This document shows positions 49,288-58,191 of a stretch of 64,000 nucleotides of DNA, piece after piece. The stretch's first letter is position 1, and every line of letters starts with the position of its first letter. Source of the DNA: Holophagales bacterium. Its GTDB lineage: Bacteria; Acidobacteriota; Thermoanaerobaculia; UBA5066. Below the pieces are notes generated by a model. The model was given only the letters and a program-made list of their open reading frames with translations, was not told the DNA's origin and searched no databases. The stretch is taken from the NCBI GenBank assembly GCA_016716705.1, contig JADJVF010000011.1, forward strand, positions 62,001-126,000, written 5' to 3'. The position numbers and the translations under genes were made by a program.

Positions 49288-51195
49288 ATGAGCAAGATCA
49301 TCGGCATCGACCTCGGGACGACGAACAGCGTCGTCGCAGTTCTCGAGGGGGGCTCGGCGGAGGTCATCGCCAACTCCGAGGGAGGGCGGACCACCCCGTC
49401 CGTCGTGGCCGTCACGAAGTCGGGCGAGCGGCTCGTCGGGCAGGTCGCCAAGCGGCAGGGCGTCACGAACCCGGAGAACACCGTCTACTCGATCAAGCGG
49501 TTCATGGGACGCCGCTTCGACGAGGTCAACGAAGAGATGAAGATGGTCCCCTACAAGGTCGTCCGGTCGGCCAACGGGGACGCGCGCGTGATGCAGGGGG
49601 GCAAGGAGATGTCGCCCCCGGAGATCTCCGCCCAGATCCTGACGAAGCTGAAGGAGGCCGCGGAGGCCCACCTCGGCGAGAAGGTGGACCGGGCGGTCAT
49701 CACCGTCCCGGCCTACTTCAACGACGCCCAGCGCCAGGCGACCAAGGACGCCGGCCAGATCGCGGGCCTGAAGGTCGAGCGGCTCGTGAACGAGCCGACC
49801 GCCGCGGCCCTCGCCTACGGGCTCGACAAGAAGCACAACGAGACGATCGCCGTCTACGACTTCGGCGGCGGCACGTTCGACATCTCGATCCTGGAAGTGG
49901 GCGAGGGCGTCGTCGAGGTCAAGTCGACGAACGGCGACACGCACCTCGGGGGCGACAACATCGACCAGCGGATCGTCGACTGGCTCCTCGCCGAGTTCCG
50001 GAAGGACCAGGGGATCGACCTCGGCAAGGACCCGATGGCGACGCAGCGCCTGAAGGAGGCCGCCGAGAAGGCCAAGATCGAGCTCTCGACGACGATCGAG
50101 TCGGAGATCAACCTGCCGTTCATCACGGCCGACGCCTCGGGGCCGAAGCACCTGAGCCTGAAGCTCACGCGCGCGAAGCTGGAGCAGATGGTCGACGACC
50201 TGATCCAGCGCTCCGTCGGCCCGTGCCGGCAGGCGCTGAAGGACGCCGGCCTCGAGGCGAAGCAGATCGACGAGGTCGTCCTCGTCGGCGGCCAGACGCG
50301 GATGCCGAAGATCCAGCAGGTCGTGAAGGACTTCTTCGGCAAGGAACCGCACAAGGGGGTCAACCCCGACGAGGTCGTCGCTCTCGGCGCGGCGCTCCAG
50401 GGCGGCGTCCTCGCGGGCGACGTGAAGGACCTTCTCCTGCTCGACGTCACGCCGCTCTCCCTCGGCGTCGAGACGCTCGGCGGCGTCATGACGAAGCTCA
50501 TCGAGCGGAACACGACGATTCCGGTGAAGAAGAGCGAGGTCTTCTCGACGGCGGCCGACGGCCAGACCTCGGTGGAGATCAAGGTCCTCCAGGGCGAGCG
50601 CGAGATGGCGGGGGACAACAAGCTCCTCGGCCTCTTCTCGCTCGTCGGAATCCCGCCCGCGCCCCGCGGCATGCCGCAGATCGAGGTGACGTTCGACATC
50701 GACGCGAACGGCATCCTCCACGTCACGGCGAAGGACCGCGGCACGGGCAAGGAGCAGAAGATCACGATCACCTCCTCCTCGGGCCTCGCCAAGGACGAGG
50801 TCGAGAAGGCGGTCAAGGAAGCCCAGTCGCACGGCGCGGAGGACAAGAAGCGGCGCGAGGCCGTCGAGGCGAAGAACCAGCTCGACTCGATCGTCTACGC
50901 GACGGAGAAGCTCCTCGCCGAGAACGCCGACAAGGTCCCCGCGGAGGACAGGACCGCCATCGAGGCGGCCATCGCCGACGCGAAGAAGGTCCTCGAGACG
51001 AAGGCCGACGACGCCGAGGCGCTTCGCAAGGCGGCGCAGGACGTCCAGAAGGCGAGCTACAAGGTGGCCGAAGCGCTCTACAAGAACGCCCCGGCGCCGG
51101 AGGCGGGCTCCGACCCGGCCGGTTCGGCGTCCCACGGTAGCGCGAAGCCGGCGGACGACGTGATCGACGCCGAGGTCGTCGACGAGAAGAAGTGA
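49288..51195 (+). CDS. dnaK: Chaperone DnaK (Hsp70)
   Basis: A 635-residue Hsp70. The ATPase domain starts with IIGIDLGTTNSVVAVLEGG and has NDAQRQATKDAG, FGGGTFDIS and EVVLVGGQTRMP; the substrate domain starts near residue 390 with LLLDVTPLSLGVETLGGVMT; the lid is helical and ends in DDVIDAEVVDEKK, a DnaK tail. All expected motifs are intact. The ATG at 49288 has GGAGGG upstream. grpE and dnaJ are not in this window. The HspR-like gene starts 4 nt after the stop. Confidence 0.97.
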   Translation: MSKIIGIDLGTTNSVVAVLEGGSAEVIANSEGGRTTPSVVAVTKSGERLVGQVAKRQGVTNPENTVYSIKRFMGRRFDEVNEEMKMVPYKVVRSANGDARVMQGGKEMSPPEISAQILTKLKEAAEAHLGEKVDRAVITVPAYFNDAQRQATKDAGQIAGLKVERLVNEPTAAALAYGLDKKHNETIAVYDFGGGTFDISILEVGEGVVEVKSTNGDTHLGGDNIDQRIVDWLLAEFRKDQGIDLGKDPMATQRLKEAAEKAKIELSTTIESEINLPFITADASGPKHLSLKLTRAKLEQMVDDLIQRSVGPCRQALKDAGLEAKQIDEVVLVGGQTRMPKIQQVVKDFFGKEPHKGVNPDEVVALGAALQGGVLAGDVKDLLLLDVTPLSLGVETLGGVMTKLIERNTTIPVKKSEVFSTAADGQTSVEIKVLQGEREMAGDNKLLGLFSLVGIPPAPRGMPQIEVTFDIDANGILHVTAKDRGTGKEQKITITSSSGLAKDEVEKAVKEAQSHGAEDKKRREAVEAKNQLDSIVYATEKLLAENADKVPAEDRTAIEAAIADAKKVLETKADDAEALRKAAQDVQKASYKVAEALYKNAPAPEAGSDPAGSASHGSAKPADDVIDAEVVDEKK

Positions 51196-51199
51196 CGTC

Positions 51200-51622
51200 G
51201 TGACGGGGGCGCGAGACGGCTCCGGTCGCGGGAAGACGCGGCGCGACGACTTCGTCCTGATCGGGGTCGTCGCCGACCGGTTCGGCGTCCACCCGCAGAC
51301 GCTTCGCCTCTACGAGCGGGAGGGCCTCATCTGCCCTCCCCGCTCGTCGGGGAACACGCGGCTCTACGACCGCGAAACCGTCGAGCGCCTCGAGATCATC
51401 CTGACCCTGACTCGGGACCTCGGTGTCAACCTCGCGGGAGTGGAGGTCATCCTCGACCTCCGCGGACGCCTCTCCCGCATGGAAGGCGAGGTGGAGCGGC
51501 TGATGGACGCCTTCCGCTCCGTGGCGGCCGAGCACGCTTCCCGGGCCGCGGGGCGGCCCTCCGCGCCCCAGAACGCCCTGGCCCTGCGCCCGAGGGCCCC
51601 GCTCGTCCGCCGGCCGGGCTGA
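51200..51622 (+). CDS. HspR-like MerR-family regulator
   Basis: A 140-residue MerR-family protein. The HTH and wing region reads VVADRFGVHPQTLRLYEREGL and RSSGNTRLYDRETVERLEII, then LGVNLAGVEVILDLRGRL, closely matching HspR, which represses dnaK operons when DnaK is free. The C-terminus (about 30 residues) is a disordered tail. Its position 4 nt after dnaK supports the HspR role. The classic target (HAIR box) was not seen in the dnaK leader, so the operator may differ. GTG start at 51200. Confidence 0.82.
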   Translation: MTGARDGSGRGKTRRDDFVLIGVVADRFGVHPQTLRLYEREGLICPPRSSGNTRLYDRETVERLEIILTLTRDLGVNLAGVEVILDLRGRLSRMEGEVERLMDAFRSVAAEHASRAAGRPSAPQNALALRPRAPLVRRPG

Positions 51623-51671
51623 AAGTCCGGTTTCCCGCTCCGGCCGCCTGCCGCGATACGATGTACGGCAA

Positions 51672-52559
51672 GTGAACCGCAGGCGGACCGACGACGATTC
51701 GGGTCTTCTCCGGAGGTATCTCGAGGAGATCTCGAAGTATCAGCCGATTCCGGCGGAGCGGGAGAAGGAGCTCGCGCGGATCATCCAGGACCGCTTCACG
51801 CCCGAGGAGAAGCGGAAAGAGGCGATCGACGAGCTCGTCCGGGCGAACCTGCGATTCGTCGTCTACCACGTCAAGGGTTTCCACTCCCCCGACGTGCCGT
51901 TCATCGACCTGATCAACGAGGGGAACATCGGCCTGATCCAGGCCGCCAGGCGGTTCGACGCGGATCGCGGCGTCAAGTTCATCACCTACGCCGTCTGGTG
52001 GGTCCGGCAGGCGGTCTCCCACGCGCTCGCCGAGCAGGCGGGGACGATCCGCATCCCGCACAAGCAGGCGGCTCACCAGCTGAAGGCGATCCGAGCGCGA
52101 ACCGAGCTTCAGCGGGAGCTCGGCCGCGAGCCGACCCACGAGGAGATCGCCGAGCGGACCGGCCTCGAGCCGGGGACGGTGGAGGTCCTCCTCTCGGTCT
52201 CCCGCACGGCCGAGTCGCTTTCCCAGGGGGTCGGAAACGACGAGCAGGATCGGACGCTCGAGGACGTTCTCGAGCAGACGATGGTCACCTCGGCAGACGA
52301 CGACATGCTGCGGCAGGCGACGATCGAGCAGGCCCGGAACATCCTGGACGACCTGAAGCCGAAGGAGCGGGCGGTCCTCTGCCGTCGCTTCGGGATCCCG
52401 GAGGACGGGAGCGACGGCGAGCGGGAGCCGATGACCCTGCAGGAGATCGGGGCCGAGCTGAAACTCTCGCGCGAGAGGGTGCGGCAGATCGAGGCCCAGG
52501 CGCTCCAGAGGCTCCGGCGGGGGGCCAAGGCGCGCCGCCTCATGGCCGTCCTCCGCTGA
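51672..52559 (+). CDS. RNA polymerase sigma factor, sigma-70 family (RpoD/RpoS-like)
   Basis: A 295-residue sigma-70 factor without region 1.1. Region 1.2 (LLRRYLEEISKYQPIPAERE), region 2 (ANLRFVVYHVKG, LINEGNIGLIQAARRFDADRGVKFITYAVWWVRQAVSHAL), region 3 (ELGREPTHEEIAERTGL) and region 4 (MTLQEIGAELKLSRERVRQIEAQALQRLR) are all present. The size and missing region 1.1 suggest an alternative (group 2) factor, for example for heat or stationary phase, but a housekeeping type cannot be excluded. GTG at 51672 is 9 nt after TACGAT (51657-51662). It lies beside dnaK-hspR. Confidence 0.88.
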   Translation: MNRRRTDDDSGLLRRYLEEISKYQPIPAEREKELARIIQDRFTPEEKRKEAIDELVRANLRFVVYHVKGFHSPDVPFIDLINEGNIGLIQAARRFDADRGVKFITYAVWWVRQAVSHALAEQAGTIRIPHKQAAHQLKAIRARTELQRELGREPTHEEIAERTGLEPGTVEVLLSVSRTAESLSQGVGNDEQDRTLEDVLEQTMVTSADDDMLRQATIEQARNILDDLKPKERAVLCRRFGIPEDGSDGEREPMTLQEIGAELKLSRERVRQIEAQALQRLRRGAKARRLMAVLR

Positions 52560-52591
52560 CGCGGCGTGCCGCGCCCCCTACAATCGCGGGC

Positions 52592-53311
52592 GTGAGCGAG
52601 TCCGTCCCGACCGAAACGTGCCCCCTCTGCCACGGCTTTGGCAGGCTGGAGCGCCCGAACGGAACGACTGTCGCCTGCCAGTGCCGGGCCGGCGAGATCG
52701 CCGAGGCGCGCCGGAGCGCGGCCCGGATTCCGGAGCGCTACCGGAACTGCCGTCTCCAGAACTTCAAGGACCTGCAGAACGACTCGCTGAAGAAGGCGAA
52801 GGCGGTGGCGAAGCGCTTCGTCGACCACTGGCCGGCCATCGACGCGGGGCTGCTCATCACGGGTCCCGTCGGCGTCGGAAAGACGCACCTCGCCGTGGCC
52901 ATCCTGAACGAGCTCGTCGACTCGAAGGGGGCGACGGCCCTCTTCTGCGACTTCTCCGACCTGCTCGACCGGATCCAGGCGAGCTTCGGGAAGGGGAGCG
53001 AGGAAAACCAGGACGACATCGTCGCCCCGTACCGCGACGCGCAGCTGCTCGTCCTCGACGAGCTCGGCGCCCGCCGTCCCTCCGACTGGGTCCGCGAGGT
53101 CCTCTACGGCCTCCTGAACACGCGCTACAACCGGGGCCGGCTCACGATCCTGACGACGAACTTCGGGGACGAGCCGGACGGGCGCGGCGGGGAGACACTG
53201 GAGATGCGAGTCGGTCCGCCGGTGAGGAGCCGCCTCTACGAGATGTGCCAGCTCGTCGCCATCGAGGCCGAGGACTTCCGCAAGAAGCACCGCGCGAAAG
53301 CGTTCGGGTGA
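52592..53311 (+). CDS. DnaC/IstB-like AAA+ ATPase
   Basis: A 239-residue ATPase. A small zinc site opens it (CPLCHGFGRL ... CQCRAG). Residues about 90-200 contain Walker A GPVGVGKTHLAVAIL, Walker B LLVLDELGAR and a sensor-like ILTTNF. The pattern matches DnaC helicase loaders and IstB proteins. No transposase or IstA is nearby, so a helicase-loading or DnaA-related role is more likely. GTG at 52592 lies 7 nt after TACAAT. It follows the sigma factor by 32 nt. Confidence 0.85.
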   Translation: MSESVPTETCPLCHGFGRLERPNGTTVACQCRAGEIAEARRSAARIPERYRNCRLQNFKDLQNDSLKKAKAVAKRFVDHWPAIDAGLLITGPVGVGKTHLAVAILNELVDSKGATALFCDFSDLLDRIQASFGKGSEENQDDIVAPYRDAQLLVLDELGARRPSDWVREVLYGLLNTRYNRGRLTILTTNFGDEPDGRGGETLEMRVGPPVRSRLYEMCQLVAIEAEDFRKKHRAKAFG

Positions 53312-53315
53312 GCGC

Positions 53316-55877
53316 TTGAGCCGTACCAGGTTCTGTCCGCGCGGGTCGGCCCCCGGCGCGAAGGGACGTCTCGGTCGGGCCGCCGCCCTGTTCGCAGCGC
53401 TGCTGCTGCCGGCCTGCGCGCCGAGGCCCGTACCGGTCACGGGACGCCCTTCCGTCGAAACCCCCGTCCCGGCGCTGACGCCCACGCCCACGCCGACGCC
53501 GCGTCCGGCCGCCCCGGCACCCGTCTTCCGCGAGGTCCCGGAGCCGCGAATCGACATCGGGATCGCGACCGACCGCCCGGAGTACCCGCTGCCCGCCGGC
53601 GAATGGCTCCTTCGTCCGGGAGGCGAAGCGAGACGCCACCTCGGCTCGCTCGCGATCCGGCCCGCCGGGGGCTCCAGCCCGGCCGCGGCGCCCGCGTTCC
53701 AGATCCAGGCGGGCTCCTTCGCCCGGCGGGAGCTCGCCGAGGCCGAGGCCGCGCGTCTCGGGGCCCTCCTCTCCCTCCCGGCCTCGGTGGCCGAGGCGGG
53801 GGGGCGATGGGGTGTCCGGCTCGGAGAGCCGGGTGGCCGGGCGGCGCTCCAGCCCCTCCTGTCGCGCGTGCGGCGTGACGCCGTCCCCGAGGCGTTCCTC
53901 GTCGGCCTCGCCCCCTCCGGCGCACCCGCCCGCACGCTGCTCGTCGAAGGACCGGACGGGGTGCGGGAGGTTCCGTCGCCCCTGGAGCTGCAGGCGGCGG
54001 AAGGCTCGCTCCTCCCGGTGAACGACTCCCGCTATCGCGGCAACCTGCTCCTGGTCGCGACGTCGCGGGGAACGCTTCACGTCGTCAACCGGGTCGGCCT
54101 CGAGGAGTACCTCCTCGGCGTCGTCCCGCTCGAGATGGGGCCGCGCGTCTACGACGAGCTCGAGGCGCTGAAGGCGCAGGCCGTCGCGGCGCGGACCTAC
54201 GCCGTCAAGCGGCGCGGCGACTTCTCGGCCGAGGGCTACGACCTCTGCGCGACGGCCCGCTGCCAGGTCTACGGCGGTGCCACGGCCGAGCAGCCGCTCT
54301 CGAGCCAGGCGGTGAGAGCCACGGCCGGTCAGGTCCTCCTCTACGCCGGGGCCCCCGCCGACACCCTCTTCACCTCCACCTGCGGGGGACGGACGGAGGA
54401 CGCCTTCAACGTCTTCCCCTCGTATTCGCAGGCCGCGTTCCCCTACCTCCGTTCGGTGTCCTGCACCGGGGAGCAGAGGCTTCCGATCGCGACGACGGCC
54501 CACGCGCCGGTCCACTCCGACGCCCTCGGGTCGCTCGCCGTCAGGGGCCGGGCACTGCTTCACGCGGCGGGGCGCAGCGGCACGTCGTGGGCCGACCTGA
54601 AGGCGGCCCGCTCTCTCCTGACGTCCCGCCTCGGCCTTCCCGCCGGTGCCCCGGCACGGACTCTCGCGGCCGACGCGGTCTACGCGAACCTCGCCGGGCT
54701 CCTCGGAGACGAGAGGCTCCTGACCGAGGAGTCCGAGCGTGCCTCCGCTCCTCAGGCGTGGAGCGACGAGGCGCGCCGTGTCCACGCGGCGCTCGTCCGC
54801 TTCCAGGTGGGCGGCCCCACGCCACTCCCGACGACGCGCCCGTTCTCCGCCGAGGAGGCCGCGGGTCTCTGGGCGTCCCTCCTCCTGCGCGCAGGAGGGC
54901 TCGAGGAGGTCGAAGGGCGGCTCGTCGCCGCGCCCGCCGGAAAGCTCGTCGTGAAGACCGCGAAAGGGCGCGAGGAGGAGACGCTTCCGCCCGACCCGCT
55001 CCTCTTCCGCGGCGGCGGCGAGGCGTGGACGCAGCGCGACGCGCTCGAGCCCGCGCCGGGCGACCGCGTGCGGCTCGTCGTGCGAGACGGAACCGTCCTC
55101 GTCGTCGCGGCCGTGGTCCCGGCCGCGGAGGGGCTCTACGAGCGGGAGTCGTCCTGGATTCACTGGGTACGGCGATTCACGGGCGCCGAGCTGATGGGGA
55201 AGCTCCTCGAGCGCGACGCTTCGAGGAAGGGGAGTGTCGTGAGGCGGCTCGACGTCCTCGCGCGAGGGGCCTCGGGTCGCGCTGCGAAGGTCAGGGTCAC
55301 GACCGACCGCGAGGCGTTCGACCTCTCGGGCCTCGAGGTGCGGTTCGCCCTCGGAATCCCGGAGACGCTCTTCACGCTCGTCACGGGGAAGGACGAGACG
55401 GGAGCGCCCGTCCACACGTTCTTCGGGCGCGGCTGGGGGCACGGCGTCGGCCTCTGCCAGACGGGGACGTTCGGCATGGCGCTCGCGGGAAAGACGCACG
55501 CCGAGATCCTCGCGACCTACTATCCCGGGACCCTCCTCGGGGTCTGGCCCGCGCCCGCGCAGGTCCCCGAGCCGGGGCGGGGCGCCGCCCCGAGCCTGGC
55601 GCCAACGCCCTTTCCGTCCCCGCCGGCGCGCCGCGCTAACGCGGCGTTCGGGGTCCGGCGGATAGAATCGCGCCTCGCGGGCGATTCGCCCCAGGAGTCC
55701 CGACATGACGACGCTTCTCGAGAGCCCCGCGGCCGTTGGCGCCGCCTCTTCCGCCCCGTTCGGCTTCCAGCTCTCGGACGACCAGCTCGCCGTCCGGAAG
55801 ATGGTCCGCGAGTTCGCCGAGTCGGAGATCGCGCCGCACGTCATGGAGTGGGACGAGGCCCAGGTCTTCCCCCTTGA
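53316..55877 (+). CDS. SpoIID/LytB-domain lipoprotein with SPOR domain
   Basis: A protein of about 770 residues in its convincing part. A lipoprotein signal (FAALLLPAC) and a Pro/Thr linker lead to a SPOR domain (about 125-200, FQIQAGSFARRELAEAEAARLGAL), which binds septal peptidoglycan. A long SpoIID/LytB domain follows: GTLHVVNRVGLEEYLLGVVPLEMG, LKAQAVAARTYAV, TCGGRTEDAF and at the end GRGWGHGVGLCQTGTFGMA, with LATYYPGTLL. SpoIID-type enzymes cut glycan strands lacking stem peptides. The frame continues to 55877, 173 nt into the next gene; after about 55610 the sequence looks non-coding, so a frameshift and a real stop at 55639 or 55665 are likely. Start is TTG, 4 nt after the ATPase stop. 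Confidence 0.75.
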   Translation: MSRTRFCPRGSAPGAKGRLGRAAALFAALLLPACAPRPVPVTGRPSVETPVPALTPTPTPTPRPAAPAPVFREVPEPRIDIGIATDRPEYPLPAGEWLLRPGGEARRHLGSLAIRPAGGSSPAAAPAFQIQAGSFARRELAEAEAARLGALLSLPASVAEAGGRWGVRLGEPGGRAALQPLLSRVRRDAVPEAFLVGLAPSGAPARTLLVEGPDGVREVPSPLELQAAEGSLLPVNDSRYRGNLLLVATSRGTLHVVNRVGLEEYLLGVVPLEMGPRVYDELEALKAQAVAARTYAVKRRGDFSAEGYDLCATARCQVYGGATAEQPLSSQAVRATAGQVLLYAGAPADTLFTSTCGGRTEDAFNVFPSYSQAAFPYLRSVSCTGEQRLPIATTAHAPVHSDALGSLAVRGRALLHAAGRSGTSWADLKAARSLLTSRLGLPAGAPARTLAADAVYANLAGLLGDERLLTEESERASAPQAWSDEARRVHAALVRFQVGGPTPLPTTRPFSAEEAAGLWASLLLRAGGLEEVEGRLVAAPAGKLVVKTAKGREEETLPPDPLLFRGGGEAWTQRDALEPAPGDRVRLVVRDGTVLVVAAVVPAAEGLYERESSWIHWVRRFTGAELMGKLLERDASRKGSVVRRLDVLARGASGRAAKVRVTTDREAFDLSGLEVRFALGIPETLFTLVTGKDETGAPVHTFFGRGWGHGVGLCQTGTFGMALAGKTHAEILATYYPGTLLGVWPAPAQVPEPGRGAAPSLAPTPFPSPPARRANAAFGVRRIESRLAGDSPQESRHDDASREPRGRWRRLFRPVRLPALGRPARRPEDGPRVRRVGDRAARHGVGRGPGLPP

Positions 55878-56901
55878 GGTCATCGCCCGCCTCGGGGAGC
55901 TCGGGATGCTCGGCGTCATCGTCCCGGAGGCGTACGGCGGTGCGGGCCTCTCGTACATCGACTACATCGGCGTCATCGAGGAGCTCTCGCGGGTCGACGG
56001 CTCGGTCGGCATCTCGATCGCGGCTCACAACAGCCTCTGCACGAACCACATCTTCATGTTCGGCACGGAGGAGCAGAAGCGCCGATGGGTCACGCCGCTC
56101 GCCCAGGGAAAGGCGATCGGCGCCTGGGGGCTGACGGAGTCCGAGGCCGGTAGCGACTCGAAGGGGACGAAGACGACGGCCGTCCTCGACGGGAACCAGT
56201 GGGTCCTCAACGGCTCGAAGAACTTCATCACCCACGGCTCCGTCGGCGACACCGCGGTCCTGCTCGCCGTCACCGACAAGGCCGCCGGCACGCACGGCAT
56301 CTCCGCGTTCGTCGTCGACCTCCACCAGCCCGGCATCCGCGCCGGCAAGAAGGAGAACAAGCTGGGGCTCAGGGCCTCCGACACGGCGACGCTCGTCATG
56401 GAGGACTGCCGGATTCCGAAGGAGAACCTCCTCGGTCCCCTCGGCACGGGCTTCAGCCAGGCGATGCAGGTCCTCGACGGCGGGCGGATCTCCATCGCCG
56501 CCCTCGCCCTCGGGATGGCGCAGGGCGCCTACGACTGCGCCCTCGACTACTCGCGGCAGCGCGAGCAGTTCGGCAAGCCGATCTCCGAGTTCCAGTCGAT
56601 CCAGAACTACCTGGCCGACATGGCGACCGAGATCGACGCCGCCCGCCTCCTCACCTGGCGCGCCGGGTGGATGAAGGACCGCGGGATGAAGGTGACGAAG
56701 GAATCGGCCATGTGCAAGCTCTACGCGGCCGAGGTCTCGGTGCGGGTCGCGAACCTCGCCGTCCAGATCCACGGCGGCTACGGCTTCACGAAGGACTTCA
56801 AGGCCGAGAAGTTCTACCGCGACGTCAAGCTCTGCACGATCGGCGAGGGGACCTCCGAGATCCAGCGGATGGTCATCGCCCGGCAGCTCCTCAAGGGATG
56901 A
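55705..56901 (+). CDS. Acyl-CoA dehydrogenase
   Basis: A 398-residue FAD enzyme that oxidises acyl-CoA to trans-2-enoyl-CoA. Motifs are classical: GLTESEAGSDSKG, WVLNGSKNFITHG, FGKPISEFQSIQNYLADM and, at the end, IHGGYGFTKDFKAEKFYRDVK with CTIGEGTSEIQ (catalytic Glu region as in short- and medium-chain enzymes). Chain length is not decided. The ATG at 55705 has CAGGAG upstream and TAGAAT 36 nt before it. Its stop overlaps the start of the M16 peptidase gene as ATGA. Confidence 0.92.
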   Translation: MTTLLESPAAVGAASSAPFGFQLSDDQLAVRKMVREFAESEIAPHVMEWDEAQVFPLEVIARLGELGMLGVIVPEAYGGAGLSYIDYIGVIEELSRVDGSVGISIAAHNSLCTNHIFMFGTEEQKRRWVTPLAQGKAIGAWGLTESEAGSDSKGTKTTAVLDGNQWVLNGSKNFITHGSVGDTAVLLAVTDKAAGTHGISAFVVDLHQPGIRAGKKENKLGLRASDTATLVMEDCRIPKENLLGPLGTGFSQAMQVLDGGRISIAALALGMAQGAYDCALDYSRQREQFGKPISEFQSIQNYLADMATEIDAARLLTWRAGWMKDRGMKVTKESAMCKLYAAEVSVRVANLAVQIHGGYGFTKDFKAEKFYRDVKLCTIGEGTSEIQRMVIARQLLKG

Positions 56902-58191
56902 CGCTCCACGTCCCGCTCCAGACCCGGGTCCTCTCGAACGGGCTCACGGTCGTCGTCTCCGAGAACCCCGCCGCCCCCGTCTTCGGCCTCTGCGTCCTCT
57001 ACCGGATCGGCTCGCGCCTCGAGCCGCGGGGCCGCTCCGGCTTCGCACACCTCTTCGAGCACCTCATGTTCGAGGGGACTCCGAACGCGGGCAAGGGGGT
57101 CTTCGACCGCGTCTGCGAGAGCTCCGGCGGGAGCAACAACGGCCAGACCCGCCCCGACGTGACGATCTACGTCGTCGACGCCCCGTCCTCGGCGCTCGAG
57201 AGGATCCTCTTCCTCGAGGCCGACCGGATGTCGGCGCTCGCCTTCGGGCAGGAGTCGCTCGACAACCAGCGCGACGTCGTGAAGGAGGAGATCCGGGTCA
57301 ACGTCCAGAACGACCCGTACGGCCTCTTCGAGTACGGCGAGCTGCCGCTGGCCCTCTTCGACAAGTGGGAGAACGCCCACGACGGCTACGGCGACTTCCA
57401 CGACCTCGACCAGGCGACCCTCGCCGACGTCGAGAGCTTCTTCGGCGCCTTCTACCGCCCGAACAACGCGGTCCTCGCGGTGGCGGGAGACGTGTCGGCC
57501 GGCGACGTCTTCGCGAAGGCCGACCGGCTCTTCGGCGGGATTCCGGCGGCGAGCGTGCCGCCTCGTCCCGACCTTTCCGAGCCGAAGCGCCCGGGGCCGG
57601 TGCTCCTCGTGAAGGAGGCGCCGCTCGCGCGCACTCCCGCGATCGCCATGGCGTGGCGGATGCCGGAACGGACCCATCCCGACGCGATCCCGCTCCTCCT
57701 CCTCGGCGAGCTCCTCCACAACGGGCGCGCCTCGCGCCTCTACAGCGGCCTCGTCGAGGGACGCCAGATCGCCACCGACCTCTCGGGCGGCTTCAACCCG
57801 TTCCAGGGGGGCACCTGGTACGACGGGGCCACGCTCTTTCTCTCGCGGCTCGGCTACCGGCGCGACGTCTCCGAGACCGCGGTCCTGGCCGCCTTCGACG
57901 AGGAGGTCGCGCGGATCGCGCGCGACGGCGTCGGCGAGGGCGAGCTCGCGCGCGTGAAGACGAAGGTCCTCACCGACTGGTACGCGGGCCTCGAGCCCCG
58001 CCTCGGCCTCGCCGTCGAGATGGCGCACGCGGTGGCCTTCTCCGGGGCGCCCCGAGGCGCTTCTCGAATTCCCCGCCCAGATCGAAGCCGTGACGGGCGA
58101 AGAGCTCCGCCGTGCGGCCGCCTGGCTCGATCCACGGACGCGAGCGGCGATCGTGAAGGTTCCGCCGAGGGAAGACAAGGTGGCGAAGTGA
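56898..58191 (+). CDS. M16 peptidase, catalytic subunit (one frameshift)
   Basis: A protein of about 431 residues. The inverted zinc motif is present in FAHLFEHLMFEGT (HxxEH), with the third zinc ligand Glu in DVVKEEIRVN. The C-terminal domain follows at about 250. The frame breaks near 58050: removing one C from the CCCC run joins AFSGAPE to ALLEFPAQIEAVTGEELR and gives a normal end (IVKVPPREDKVAK) at 58191. ATG overlaps the acyl-CoA dehydrogenase stop. It is coupled to a second M16 gene, which lacks the motif, so the two probably form a heterodimer in the periplasm or cytoplasm. Confidence 0.8.

Noticed and set aside
52592..53311. IstB of an IS21-type element
   Set aside because: No IstA transposase or terminal repeats are nearby; the N-terminal zinc site and context fit a DnaC-like loader better.
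56199..56897. Plus-strand frame joining the M16 gene to the 3' half of the dehydrogenase gene
   Set aside because: The dehydrogenase is read in another frame with all motifs. The M16 start overlaps its stop by ATGA.
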